Shown: positions 23,542 through 32,379 of the stretch, one piece after another
Layout: every line of letters begins with the position of its first letter
Numbering within the stretch: position 1 is the first letter of the stretch
Source of the DNA: Halalkalibacter urbisdiaboli
Lineage (GTDB): Bacteria > Bacillota > Bacilli > Bacillales > Bacillaceae_D
Reading direction: 5' to 3'
Assembly: GCF_002156385.1 (NCBI RefSeq)
Contig: NZ_MVJM01000002.1
Span: forward strand, 1,156,824-1,220,823
Length of the DNA stretch: 64,000 nt
The notes under the pieces: model-generated
The model's input: only the letters and a program-made list of their open reading frames with translations
What the model was told of the DNA's origin: nothing
Databases searched by the model: none
Translations under genes and position numbers: made by a program

Positions 23542-24939
23542 ATGAATGTAAAAAAGTTAGATTCTTTTGAAATATTGGATAAAATAACGGATGGCTTCTA
23601 TATTTTAGATGCAAATTGGAACTTTATTTATATGAACAACGCAGCCGAAACAATCCTAAATCGTTCAAAAGAGGAGTTACTCGGTCGTTCGATTTGGAAT
23701 GAATTTTCTGATGCCGTCGATTTACCGATCTATGATCACTATCATTCAGCTTTGAAAAAGAAGCAATCTGTTAATTTTGAATTTTATTATCCTTCGATGA
23801 AACAGTGGTTTAATGTACGTGCCTATCCTTCAAATGAAGGACTTTCTGCTTACTTTCTTGATATTACAGCTGCAAAGAACCAGAGTCTTTCAAGAGAACA
23901 ACATTATCAGTCGTTGTTTTTAAATAACCCTGATGCTGTCTTTTTATTTGATATTACTGGTAAATTTATTTCCGGTAATCACGCGCTTGAGGTTTTAACA
24001 GGCTATGGGATCGATGAATTGTTGAATATATCTTTTGAACCTTTAATTATTGAAGAGGATTTAGAAAAGACCGTCTATCATTTTAATGAGACAAAAATGG
24101 GCATTCCCCAAAATTATGAAACTAGATTTTATCATAAAAGTGGACAGGTTCTTCATTGCAGTGTTACGAATATCCCGATCATTCTTGATGGGCAAATTTC
24201 CGGTGTGTACGGAATTTCCAAAGATATAACGTTTCAAAAAAAAGCAGAGAAACTTATTGAAAACGCTGAGAAGCTTTCCTTAGTCGGACAATTATCGGCT
24301 TCGATTGCTCATGAAATTAGAAATCCCCTCACCACCTTAAAAGGTTTTTTGCAGCTATCGAAAACGGAAAGAGCAATGAGTGAAAAGTATATTGATATTA
24401 TGCTCTCTGAAATGAATCGAATTGAATTAATTACTAGTGAGCTCCTATATTTAGCGAAGCCACAAGCCATGCACTTTACATACTCGAACATCGAAGACAT
24501 TCTTGATGATGTTGTGCACCTTTTCCAATCTCAAGCACTCATAAAAAACATAACGCTCATTTATGAACCTATAAAAGAAATCGGTTCGATTTACTGTGTA
24601 GCGAATCAGCTGAAGCAAGTGTTTATTAACCTTTTAAAAAATGCATTTGAGTCTATGCCAGAAGGCGGGGACATTAAAGTTAGTCTTGAAAATTTTGATG
24701 AGGAACAGGTTTTAATCAAGATTATTGACCAAGGTTGTGGTATTTCTGATGAAATTGCCCCGAAAATTGGTCTGCCCTTTTATTCAACGAAAGAAAAGGG
24801 GACCGGGCTTGGCATGGGCACTACATACAAAATTATTCATGAGCATGGCGGGAAGATTACCTTTGATAGTGCGCAAGGCAAAGGCACAACCTTTAGAATC
24901 TTCTTACCGAAGCATCCTCCTAAAAGCGGAGGTAAATAG
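23542..24939 (+). CDS. PAS-domain sensor histidine kinase, sporulation-kinase type
   Basis: This 465-residue protein has no membrane segment. It has two PAS domains (about 9-110 and 118-232, the second with GYGIDELLNISFEPLI) and a HisKA dimerisation helix with the phosphoryl His in SIAHEIRNPLTTLKGFLQL. The ATPase domain has N-box FINLLKNAFESMPEGG, DQGCGIS and GTGLGMG. This PAS-PAS-HisKA-HATPase form without a partner response regulator is typical of KinA/KinE-type kinases that feed the Spo0 phosphorelay, though the target is inferred. TTTGGAGGAACT precedes the ATG. Confidence 0.88.
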   Translation: MNVKKLDSFEILDKITDGFYILDANWNFIYMNNAAETILNRSKEELLGRSIWNEFSDAVDLPIYDHYHSALKKKQSVNFEFYYPSMKQWFNVRAYPSNEGLSAYFLDITAAKNQSLSREQHYQSLFLNNPDAVFLFDITGKFISGNHALEVLTGYGIDELLNISFEPLIIEEDLEKTVYHFNETKMGIPQNYETRFYHKSGQVLHCSVTNIPIILDGQISGVYGISKDITFQKKAEKLIENAEKLSLVGQLSASIAHEIRNPLTTLKGFLQLSKTERAMSEKYIDIMLSEMNRIELITSELLYLAKPQAMHFTYSNIEDILDDVVHLFQSQALIKNITLIYEPIKEIGSIYCVANQLKQVFINLLKNAFESMPEGGDIKVSLENFDEEQVLIKIIDQGCGISDEIAPKIGLPFYSTKEKGTGLGMGTTYKIIHEHGGKITFDSAQGKGTTFRIFLPKHPPKSGGK

Positions 24940-24978
24940 AAGAGCTTGTCAACGTCATGGTGTTGACAAGCTCTTTTA
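24940..24978. terminator. Bidirectional terminator, kinase / ywgA
   Basis: AAGAGCTTGTCAAC (24940-24953) and GTTGACAAGCTCTT (24962-24975) form a 14-bp stem followed by T on the plus strand, ending at the ywgA stop. Confidence 0.8.
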
Positions 24979-25482
24979 TTAATGAACAATCACTCGTAGC
25001 TTCTCAATAAATTGATACGCTTCTTCTATATCAGCTTCACTATAATTTTGCTTCCGTTTTAACGTAAATACCTTTTCTACTACTTCTTCCTTTGACATTT
25101 CCTCAAAGTAAAGGAGCGTCGACACTAGCTCAAGAAAACGTGAGCTTTGTTCATTTAACGCTTCAATTAATGATTTCACTTCAGGGAGTTCTAGTTGGTA
25201 AAGCTCCAAAAATTTCATCCCTTCTTCAGAAAGAGTATAACGATATTGATAGTAATTCCCTTTGTCTTCCTTTTGTTCATTCACAAAGCCTAAATTACAA
25301 AGCTCTTCAATTCGGAGCGTCAATTCCTCTGAATAAGGGCCGAACATATGAAATTTGAAACGCTCTGAAAAAGGGATATTCATTTTTTTAGCTATATAAA
25401 TTATTTTTTGCAGCTTTTTCCGTCCAATCACTTCACCAGCCTGCAAAAAAAGCGCCATCACCTTTGCATGGTCCTTTAACAA
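24979..25482 (-). CDS. ywgA: YwgA family protein
   Basis: This 167-residue protein contains VIGRKKLQKIIYIAKKMNIP and MFGPYSEEL, the YwgA pattern known from Bacillus. It is soluble and helical, resembling small winged-helix folds, but no DNA-binding role is shown. The start is TTG with GGGGGAGAA upstream. It lies 13 bases after ywfO, the same order as in B. subtilis relatives, so they are cotranscribed. Function unknown. Confidence 0.82.
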   Translation of the reverse strand: MLKDHAKVMALFLQAGEVIGRKKLQKIIYIAKKMNIPFSERFKFHMFGPYSEELTLRIEELCNLGFVNEQKEDKGNYYQYRYTLSEEGMKFLELYQLELPEVKSLIEALNEQSSRFLELVSTLLYFEEMSKEEVVEKVFTLKRKQNYSEADIEEAYQFIEKLRVIVH

Positions 25483-25495
25483 CCCGTTCTCCCCC

Positions 25496-26794
25496 TTATT
25501 TTAATAATATATCTAGAATACGCCGCTTCGTTTCTTTATGTTCACGCTCATCCTCTAATAAATCGAGTGGAAAATATAGTTTATGGTCCGTACGTTTTTT
25601 TCCTGAAATCGCCTCTACTACATCTGATTCGCGAGAAAGCTCACGAATTTTTCCATTTGGCATCACAAGATGAATCGGTAGCCGTTCCTCCTCTTCGCCT
25701 GGGCGGTAAAAATCATACGGTAAGTCTGATGAAGAATCAACGACGAGATAATACTCGGGATCAATGCCTGCCTTAAGGAATAAGGCTTGTAGCTCGGGCC
25801 AATCCGTCATTCGTTGATTCGGATTAAATTCTACATATTTAAACAGCTTTCTATCTAGAAATCTTACACAAAGATCTCGTAAAATGCGATCCTCTTCTTC
25901 CTGCCAAATTTGAAAATAATAGAGTGCTATCGACTCATCTAGCCGCAAATAGTCACTCAGACTCCCTTTTCCACTAAAAAAAGAATAAAAATGATGCGGC
26001 AGCTGTTTGAATTCGTATCCACCTTCATGTAAGTCTTTAGCACGCTTAAGGATTTTACTTAAAATCACTTCCGCACTTCGAGTAACTGGGTGAAAATAGA
26101 CTTGCCAATACATTTGATAGCGGCTCATAATATAATCCTCAACTGCATGCATTCCACTTTGTTTAAATACAACCTGGTCCTCAACCGGGCGCATTACCCT
26201 TAAAATTCGTTCCATGTCAAAATGTCCATAGCTTACACCTGTATAATACGCATCTCGCTGCAAATAATCCATCCGGTCAGCGTCAATTTGACTTGAGATA
26301 ATGCTCGTTACTAGTTTATTTGAATAGGTTTTTTCAATGACATCGGCCACAGCCTTTGGAAACCCCGCTCCGACATTGGAGAGCACTTGGTTGATTTCCG
26401 TATCGCCAAGAACGATTTCGCGTGTCCATTCCTCATGGTCGGTGTCAAACACCTTTTCAAACGAATGAGAAAACGGCCCATGTCCAACGTCATGTAATAA
26501 AGCGGCTGATAAGGTTAAGAGTCGTTCTTCGGGGTCCCAATGTGGGCGCCCATTAAAATTATCCAATATTCGTCTTGTAATTTCATAAACCCCGAGTGAG
26601 TGATTAAATCGTGTATGCTCTGCCCCGTGAAAGGTTAGAAATGTCGTTCCAAGCTGACGAATACGACGTAAACGCTGAAATTCTTTCGTTCCAATCAGAT
26701 CCCAAATTAATTCATCTTTAACATGTATGTAACGATGTACTGGATCTTTAAATACTTTTTCTTCGCTTAACTGACCGTAATAAGGTTTCGTCAT
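25496..26794 (-). CDS. ywfO: HD-domain phosphohydrolase YwfO
   Basis: This 432-residue protein has the HD metal site: His65 (TRFNHSLGVYE), His101-Asp102 (LLHDVGHGPFSHSFE) and a later Asp in SQIDADRMDYLQRDA. The fold is that of dGTPase / SAMHD1-like triphosphohydrolases. From family knowledge, YwfO relatives act on nucleotides such as dNTPs, but the substrate cannot be read from sequence. GAGGGGACGGAC precedes the ATG. Confidence 0.87.
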   Translation of the reverse strand: MTKPYYGQLSEEKVFKDPVHRYIHVKDELIWDLIGTKEFQRLRRIRQLGTTFLTFHGAEHTRFNHSLGVYEITRRILDNFNGRPHWDPEERLLTLSAALLHDVGHGPFSHSFEKVFDTDHEEWTREIVLGDTEINQVLSNVGAGFPKAVADVIEKTYSNKLVTSIISSQIDADRMDYLQRDAYYTGVSYGHFDMERILRVMRPVEDQVVFKQSGMHAVEDYIMSRYQMYWQVYFHPVTRSAEVILSKILKRAKDLHEGGYEFKQLPHHFYSFFSGKGSLSDYLRLDESIALYYFQIWQEEEDRILRDLCVRFLDRKLFKYVEFNPNQRMTDWPELQALFLKAGIDPEYYLVVDSSSDLPYDFYRPGEEEERLPIHLVMPNGKIRELSRESDVVEAISGKKRTDHKLYFPLDLLEDEREHKETKRRILDILLK

Positions 26795-26913
26795 GTCCGT
26801 CCCCTCTCATCTTCCGGTTAATCTGGTACCCTGTTATTATAACGAAATTATCCTACACTGTCTTTTAAAGATCGGCCAAGTTCTAAATTAAACCTATAAC
26901 CAAGAGACGGCCC

Positions 26914-26960
26914 TAAAAAAAGCCACTGTAGAAGGTAAAATTCACCTTCCCAGCAGCTTG
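26914..26960 (-). terminator. Terminator of the ECF/PHP operon
   Basis: On the minus strand AGCTGCTGGGAAGGT pairs with ACCTTCTACAGTGGCT and seven T follow. It lies about 85 bases after the PHP stop. The remaining gap 26795-27045 shows only this and the ywfO upstream region. Confidence 0.55.
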
Positions 26961-27045
26961 ATTAAATAGGGATATATGGATTTACTACATTTATAGGGAT
27001 GTTTACCTTTCTTATCGTAAGGCTTTGGAGACAGCTTAATGTTGT

Positions 27046-27828
27046 TTATACGAATTCATCGAGCGCTTCCGACACATTTTCAAGCTTTTTCTTCAATAGC
27101 TTCTTTACTAGCTTTGCTGCTTTTACCTTTGTGTACAGGCACGAAGACTGTTCAATTTCATAAGCACGGTCAACAATATTTGATCGAAGCTCTTCAATCG
27201 TCTCACATGCTCGCGCAAACCGATTGCTGATGCATCCATATTGCAAGAAATGATGTGTATCACTTCCACCGATAATCGGGATATTTAACCTTTCTCCTAA
27301 CGCCATCACTTGCTGATAGTTTTCCTTAAGTCCTTGCGAATATTGGTCCTTGCCATTTAAATCAAACGCATCCAAACGTGAAAGCTGTTCAATAGATAGA
27401 TGATGAAGCGGGGTACTCGAGCGATATGGATGAGCCCCTATCTTTAGTATGTTATAGCCTTCAACCAAATCAAGTAGTCTATCAAATTGTATAAAGTCTT
27501 GTTCATGCGTATGTGGTTCAAGCGCTTCTCTTATGGCAAGAATGTGCTCTCTTGGCCCAATAAGAAGAATATGGCCTGTTTCTTTTATATCCACTTCGAT
27601 TCCTGGAAAAACCTTCATCCCTTCTGCCTCATAGTAATGCTGACGATAATCATAATTTTGATCAAGAAACTCGTAAATGTCCTGAAAGCGCAGCGTGTTA
27701 AAATGCTCTGTCACAGCAATTGCATCTAAGCCGCTAGCTTTTGCTTCCTGCATCATTTCTACAAAATACGCAGCTAAAAATGGTGATTTCTTTGAGAGTT
27801 TAACATGGGTATGAAAATCAATCTTCAT
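27046..27828 (-). CDS. PHP-domain phosphoesterase-like protein
   Basis: This 260-residue protein starts MKIDFHTHVKLS (His6, His8 metal ligands), followed by IAVTEHFN (third His), KVFPGIEVDI (Glu), IGAHPYR and IIGGSDTHHF (final Asp/His). These are the four PHP motifs in order, as in trinuclear-metal phosphatases such as HisK-type and AMP phosphatases. The lysine-rich C-terminal tail (about 225-250) is extra. It lies 12 bases after the ECF T gene, so it may process the compound that the transporter imports, for example by dephosphorylating it. Confidence 0.8.
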   Translation of the reverse strand: MKIDFHTHVKLSKKSPFLAAYFVEMMQEAKASGLDAIAVTEHFNTLRFQDIYEFLDQNYDYRQHYYEAEGMKVFPGIEVDIKETGHILLIGPREHILAIREALEPHTHEQDFIQFDRLLDLVEGYNILKIGAHPYRSSTPLHHLSIEQLSRLDAFDLNGKDQYSQGLKENYQQVMALGERLNIPIIGGSDTHHFLQYGCISNRFARACETIEELRSNIVDRAYEIEQSSCLYTKVKAAKLVKKLLKKKLENVSEALDEFV

Positions 27829-27840
27829 TATCGTCTCCTT

Positions 27841-28650
27841 CTATGCACTCCAAAATAGGATGATTATAAACACGGTTGAAACGAATAGAAATAGATAATC
27901 CCGAGATTGGAATGACAAGTATGATAGTTTGATTTTTTTCACTTCAGGCTTCGTTGCGGCATACGAGAATCCTTTTGATTCAAGAGCCTCCACAGTTGTT
28001 CTTGCCCGTTTAGCAGTACTTAAAATAAGAGGGTAAAAGGAGAGTACAGCAATCTTCGAAAAATAAACAATCAATCTCCAGTACAAAAAGCCTTTTTTAG
28101 TAGGTGCTTTTCCACGAAGACGAAAGGATAGAAACACATGGTGATATTCTTCTAGTAAACTTGGCAGCATTCGATAGCCATAAGCGATACTAAACGATAC
28201 CTGTCCAGGAACACCAATGCTTAACAATCCATCACTTAATTTCTCAGGGTCCATCGTGCTAAAAACTGAGATACTTGCTAATGAAATAATCGATACCTTT
28301 AACGTTAGAACTATGAGCGGAAAAATCGTATCAAGATTCCCACCAAAAAACCACGAAGCGACTAGTAAATAACCGGCTTGGCTAATTAAACCCATACATA
28401 ATATGAAAATAATAAGTGGACTCACTCGTGACATGGCGGTCATAACGACGACAAACGCAAACATTCCGATTAACACCGTTTCTTGGTGGATAAACCATGG
28501 GGTAAAGCCGAAGAACAAATACCAGATGAACAACGTGCGCGGATCGAGCTTTGCCAGAAACGTATCACCATTGCCGTATGCAGTATGAAGTAATTCAATT
28601 TTCACTTGCTCAACAGACGCCTTATCCAACAGTTTGCGAACATACTCCAT
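27841..28650 (-). CDS. ECF transporter transmembrane subunit (T component)
   Basis: About 269 residues, with about six membrane segments. FSIAYGYRMLPSLLEEYHHVFLSFRLRG carries the typical Ala-Arg-type coupling helix of EcfT proteins that contacts the ATPases. ATG at 28650 follows GGAGGAGACCGCAA; a longer frame to 28689 is less likely. It overlaps the end of the ATPase gene by 29 bases, so translation is coupled. It transmits ATP hydrolysis to the S subunit. Confidence 0.85.
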   Translation of the reverse strand: MEYVRKLLDKASVEQVKIELLHTAYGNGDTFLAKLDPRTLFIWYLFFGFTPWFIHQETVLIGMFAFVVVMTAMSRVSPLIIFILCMGLISQAGYLLVASWFFGGNLDTIFPLIVLTLKVSIISLASISVFSTMDPEKLSDGLLSIGVPGQVSFSIAYGYRMLPSLLEEYHHVFLSFRLRGKAPTKKGFLYWRLIVYFSKIAVLSFYPLILSTAKRARTTVEALESKGFSYAATKPEVKKIKLSYLSFQSRDYLFLFVSTVFIIILFWSA

Positions 28651-30337
28651 TTGCGGTCTCCTCCTTTTGTAGCGCCACAAAGTCTTCAACCGTGTAACAA
28701 AGTCGTTCGAGGTTAAGCACCTGACTAAGTTCTAGAATTTGTGGTGGGACTAAACCCGCCTGAGCAAGCAAATCAGGGTCACCAAAAACAGAATCTCGGT
28801 TTCCGTCATGAAGAATCTGTCCATTACTCATGACAATAATTCGGTTCGCCCATTCTGCAACGAGCTCCATATCATGGGTAGCTAGGATGACTGTTTCTAC
28901 TTGTCCCTCTAGCTGGTTCATCGTTTCCAAGATATCCTTTCTCGTTGCCATATCGAGATTGGCGGTCGGCTCATCCAATAGCATGACAGCAGGATTCATC
29001 GCTACTCCTATCGCCAGTGAAGCTCGACGCTGTTGCCCTCCACTCATTAAACGTCCATCACGCTCCTGCAAATCGGTTAAGCGAAAGCGAGCTAAAATAT
29101 CATCCACCCGCTGTTGATAGCCTGAGATGTTTCTAGCTTTAAGAAAGAATTCAACGTCCTTACGTACAGAATCATCGATAAACATTTGCTCTGGGTTTTG
29201 ATAAATAAACGTTACAAGTTCAGCTAGGGTCTCGGGGGAGCTTTCCCGAGTATTAATTCCTTTCACCATCACTTGACCTTGATCAGGCTTCGTTAGTCCA
29301 GTTATTAGTCTCATTAACGATGATTTTCCGGCACCGTTATTTCCAACGAGAGCAACACGCTCTCCTTTATTAAAGCTAATAGAGATATCTTCTAATACTT
29401 GCTTCCTCGTTCGATTCACCGTTTTATAGGAAAAACTAACATTCATGATTTCAATGACAGCCTCCGTTTTCAACCGTTGCTTTAAAAGAGCATGATCGCG
29501 ATTTCCTTTAGGAGGACATCGAAACTGTTGTACAGCCTCATCTAACGTCACTGGCAAGGTTGAATAATTCAGCCGATGAGCAGCCTGTGTCACCTGAGGG
29601 GGATAAATGTGTCGACTCATTAACTCATCTACTTGCGACAACGCCTCTTTCGTTCGCTTCTGCCAGATCACCTCACCGTCATCCATTAAAACAACATGCT
29701 TACAGTACTCCGCGATAAACTCCGTATGATGCTCAATGACAATAATCGTTTTCTGCTCCCGTTCATTAAAGGTTTTTAATATGTCATATATGTCTCGCGC
29801 ATGCTGCGGATCCAACTGGGCGACTGGCTCATCGATAATTAATATATCTGGATCTAATGACATCGCACTCGCTAAAGCTAATAAATGCTTTTGCCCACCA
29901 CTAAGCTGCCACACAAATTCACTCGCATACTGCTGTAATCCGGTAAGCTGTAATGCTTTTTGACCTTGTTCACGAAACGAACGAATCCCATAATTAAGTG
30001 GGGCAAAGCTAGCATCATCAAGCACGGTTGGACGAATAATTTGATTTTCAAAGTCTTGGTATACATATCCGACATGCTTAGACATTTCTGCCACTTTTGC
30101 TTGGGTTGTTCCTACTCCGTTGACCATAACCGTTCCGCTAAAATCTCCAACATAGTAGTGAGGAATTAAGCCATTTAATGTTTTACATAGTGTCGTTTTT
30201 CCACTACCGTTTCCTCCAATAAGGGCGACGAAATCTCCGCGTTCAATCGATAAGGAAACATTTTTTAATACTGGCTTTTCCCCACCAGGATATGTAAACG
30301 TAACATCCTCTAAATGAATGAATGTATTATCCTGCAT
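28622..30337 (-). CDS. ECF transporter duplicated ATPase
   Basis: About 571 residues with two full ABC domains. The first has GGNGSGKTTL, LSGGQKHLLALA and ILIIDEP; the second has GNNGAGKSSL, MSGGQQRRASLA and VMLLDEP. Both look catalytically complete. Such fused EcfA1-EcfA2 proteins drive group I ECF importers. ATG at 30337 overlaps the end of the S gene (CATGCAGGATAA), so the order S, A, T is one coupled operon. Confidence 0.9.
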   Translation of the reverse strand: MQDNTFIHLEDVTFTYPGGEKPVLKNVSLSIERGDFVALIGGNGSGKTTLCKTLNGLIPHYYVGDFSGTVMVNGVGTTQAKVAEMSKHVGYVYQDFENQIIRPTVLDDASFAPLNYGIRSFREQGQKALQLTGLQQYASEFVWQLSGGQKHLLALASAMSLDPDILIIDEPVAQLDPQHARDIYDILKTFNEREQKTIIVIEHHTEFIAEYCKHVVLMDDGEVIWQKRTKEALSQVDELMSRHIYPPQVTQAAHRLNYSTLPVTLDEAVQQFRCPPKGNRDHALLKQRLKTEAVIEIMNVSFSYKTVNRTRKQVLEDISISFNKGERVALVGNNGAGKSSLMRLITGLTKPDQGQVMVKGINTRESSPETLAELVTFIYQNPEQMFIDDSVRKDVEFFLKARNISGYQQRVDDILARFRLTDLQERDGRLMSGGQQRRASLAIGVAMNPAVMLLDEPTANLDMATRKDILETMNQLEGQVETVILATHDMELVAEWANRIIVMSNGQILHDGNRDSVFGDPDLLAQAGLVPPQILELSQVLNLERLCYTVEDFVALQKEETANGVCSQTVG

Positions 30338-31202
30338 GTCGCGACTCACTTTCACTATCTTTCCTTTTCCTTATCATGAGGGCGATAACAAGCATACTAA
30401 TGACAGCCGCTACGGCAATACTCACCCAAATAAACCAATCTCCATACACCTCAACGAAATCAGCATCCCATTCAATTAATGCCATATCAGCCTCAGCCAA
30501 AAATTCTGAAATCATCGCAATAAAAGCTAGAATAATGGTACCTACAATTAAACGCGGCGTCATAATTTCCGTGAGCGAGTAACGAACCGTATTATCCCTT
30601 GGCTTCATCCCGAGGAGCGGCTCAACTTTTCCATATAGTCGAGGCACTAAATACATAGTCGGGAGTAAGGCAAACAAAACCCCTGAAAATAGAACATCAT
30701 TTAAGAATGAAACCCCTTCGATTATAACAATGCTTTCCGCTAAGCCTGGGACCGCCTCTAACTCTTCCACTCCAATCCATACCTTTCCGATATCAACCAT
30801 CGCCGAAATCATTTGGTGAATCGCTACTCCGGTAATAGCAGCCATTCCGACCTGCCGTTTGTTTTTCGGATCGTTGACAAGTGTACCGGCAATAAACATC
30901 GCTAGCGAGAAGGCAATAAACTTTTCAAGTTCGCCTAGACCCCCAAACTGCCCGAGCATAATTTCTCCAAAGATGACTTCCCCAAGTGAAGCTCCAATTG
31001 CGGCGTAGAGAGGGTGGAAAAGAATACAAAGCGTGAGCGGAATAAACGCAAAGTACTCAACGGATAGTTCAATTGGGCCTAGCTGTACTTTAGGTATAAG
31101 TTCCGTAATCATGTTTGATAGACCATATAAGGACATTGATAAAATAAACACCATCATTTTTTGAGATTGCGTTAGCATATACCTTTTTTTCAGAAGTGAC
31201 AT
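30327..31202 (-). CDS. ECF transporter substrate-binding (S) component, substrate unknown
   Basis: This 291-residue protein has about seven hydrophobic segments. It starts MSLLKKRYMLTQSQK, and the segment VEYFAFIPLTLCILFHPLYAAIGASLGEVIFG resembles the membrane core of S components. It is longer than most S units (about 180-200 residues), with an extra C-terminal part ending in a basic tail RKRKDSESESRH. AAGGAGGAAGAAGG precedes the ATG. No riboswitch is visible upstream, so the substrate cannot be inferred from regulation. The neighbouring RpiR-type gene hints at a sugar- or nucleoside-related compound. Confidence 0.72.
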   Translation of the reverse strand: MSLLKKRYMLTQSQKMMVFILSMSLYGLSNMITELIPKVQLGPIELSVEYFAFIPLTLCILFHPLYAAIGASLGEVIFGEIMLGQFGGLGELEKFIAFSLAMFIAGTLVNDPKNKRQVGMAAITGVAIHQMISAMVDIGKVWIGVEELEAVPGLAESIVIIEGVSFLNDVLFSGVLFALLPTMYLVPRLYGKVEPLLGMKPRDNTVRYSLTEIMTPRLIVGTIILAFIAMISEFLAEADMALIEWDADFVEVYGDWFIWVSIAVAAVISMLVIALMIRKRKDSESESRHAG

Positions 31203-31273
31203 TCCTTCTTCCTCCTTGTTGTATTGGACTTACATTCAGTATAGAAATAGTTTATTAAAAAGGTTTGGTTGTC

Positions 31274-31332
31274 TTGTAAACGCTCAGTAAACTTTGTATC
31301 TTTTTCCTTTATTATGTAAAAAAACTTACATA
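31274..31332. promoter_or_regulatory. cre-like site and TATGTAA/TTACATA palindrome before the RpiR gene
   Basis: TGTAAACGCTCAGT (31275-31288) is a weak cre match. TATGTAA (31313-31319) and TTACATA (31326-31332) form a palindrome with a 6-base centre. Both lie between the divergent ECF operon and the RpiR gene. A similar TATGTAA-AAAC-TTACA occurs at 63154-63169. Confidence 0.4.
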
Positions 31333-31393
31333 CACGTCCTTATTGAGCGATCTTTATGCTACGATGTTGGCAAAACTAGGAAGGAGAGAAGGA

Positions 31394-32227
31394 ATGGTTC
31401 ACTTTTATTGGGATACGAAAAACATGTCACAAAACCAATACAAAATTGCCGAATATATACAAAAAAACATTCATGATGTGTTGTTTTCGACCGAGCAGGA
31501 AATTGCCGATCAATTGGACATAAGCATCGCTTCGGTCTCACGATTTTGGCGCGCAGTTGGCTATAAAAATTTAAAAGAGTTCAAAGCAAAGGCGAAGGAA
31601 CAATTAGAAGTTACCCCTGCAAGGAAGCTTAAAAACGTTCTCACAAAGGTTGATCGCACTCATCCCCAAAATCACTTCATGGAAAACAGTGTTCATCATA
31701 TTCTCGAGACGATGAACCAGTTCTCATCTACTACGTTTACAGAGGCGGTTGAAACATTAACGTCGGCAGAACGGATTTATTTGTATGGACCTGGCCCTTC
31801 CGTAGGTTTAGCCGAACTGATGCAATACCGCATTCATCGTTTCGGATTATCGATTCATCGATTCCAACGAAGCGGAAGCGAACTGCTCGAGGATTTGCTT
31901 CATATACGTAAAGACGATGTTGTTGTTCTTTTTTGCTTTATTCGGCTTCTACCGGAAGCTAACGTTATTTTAGCGGAGGCAAAGCGAATTGGCTTTCGAA
32001 CGATTGTTATTACGGATCGGCTGCTTTCTACGTTCCATAAGGAGGCAGATGTCGTCTTATTTACGAGCAGAGGAGAGTTATGGGAGTTTCATTCGATGGT
32101 TGCCCCAACCTTTATGGTGGAAAACTTAATTATTGCCATCGGTATGAACAATCAGCACGAAAGCATTGGGCATCTTGAACAATTAGACACGCTTCGGAGG
32201 CAATATCGCCATCAGCTACCTAGATAG
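31394..32227 (+). CDS. RpiR/MurR-family regulator
   Basis: About 277 residues. The N-terminal RpiR helix-turn-helix is MSQNQYKIAEYIQKN to STEQEIADQLDISIASVSRF, RAVGYKNLKEFK. The C-terminal SIS domain has RIYLYGPGPSVGLAELMQYR and VFCFIRLLPE, where sugar phosphates usually bind. ATG at 31394 is preceded by AAGGAGAG; an in-frame ATG at 31343 lacks a site. It is divergent from the ECF operon and convergent with the glycerate kinase gene, so control of the ECF operon is likely. Confidence 0.88.
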   Translation: MVHFYWDTKNMSQNQYKIAEYIQKNIHDVLFSTEQEIADQLDISIASVSRFWRAVGYKNLKEFKAKAKEQLEVTPARKLKNVLTKVDRTHPQNHFMENSVHHILETMNQFSSTTFTEAVETLTSAERIYLYGPGPSVGLAELMQYRIHRFGLSIHRFQRSGSELLEDLLHIRKDDVVVLFCFIRLLPEANVILAEAKRIGFRTIVITDRLLSTFHKEADVVLFTSRGELWEFHSMVAPTFMVENLIIAIGMNNQHESIGHLEQLDTLRRQYRHQLPR

Positions 32228-32302
32228 TAAGAGGAATGTGCGGAGTCGTTACATCTTTTACTGTGCCAGAAGGTTGTTGGCACAGCCTTCATACAGTGAG
32301 TG

Positions 32303-32341
32303 GGGCACTGAAAAAGGATGGGTTTCCCTTTTTCAGTGCCC
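32303..32341. repeat. 39-bp hairpin repeat, copy R1
   Basis: GGGCACTGAAAAAGG (32303-32317) and CCTTTTTCAGTGCCC (32327-32341) form a perfect 15-bp stem with a 9-base loop. It lies between the convergent RpiR and glycerate kinase genes and can act as a terminator. AGTGGGG occurs at 32299-32305 and 32350-32356, a possible but untidy direct repeat. Confidence 0.75.
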
Positions 32342-32379
32342 TTTAAGTAAGTGGGGTTCTCATCGTCTAGCGAACGGAG

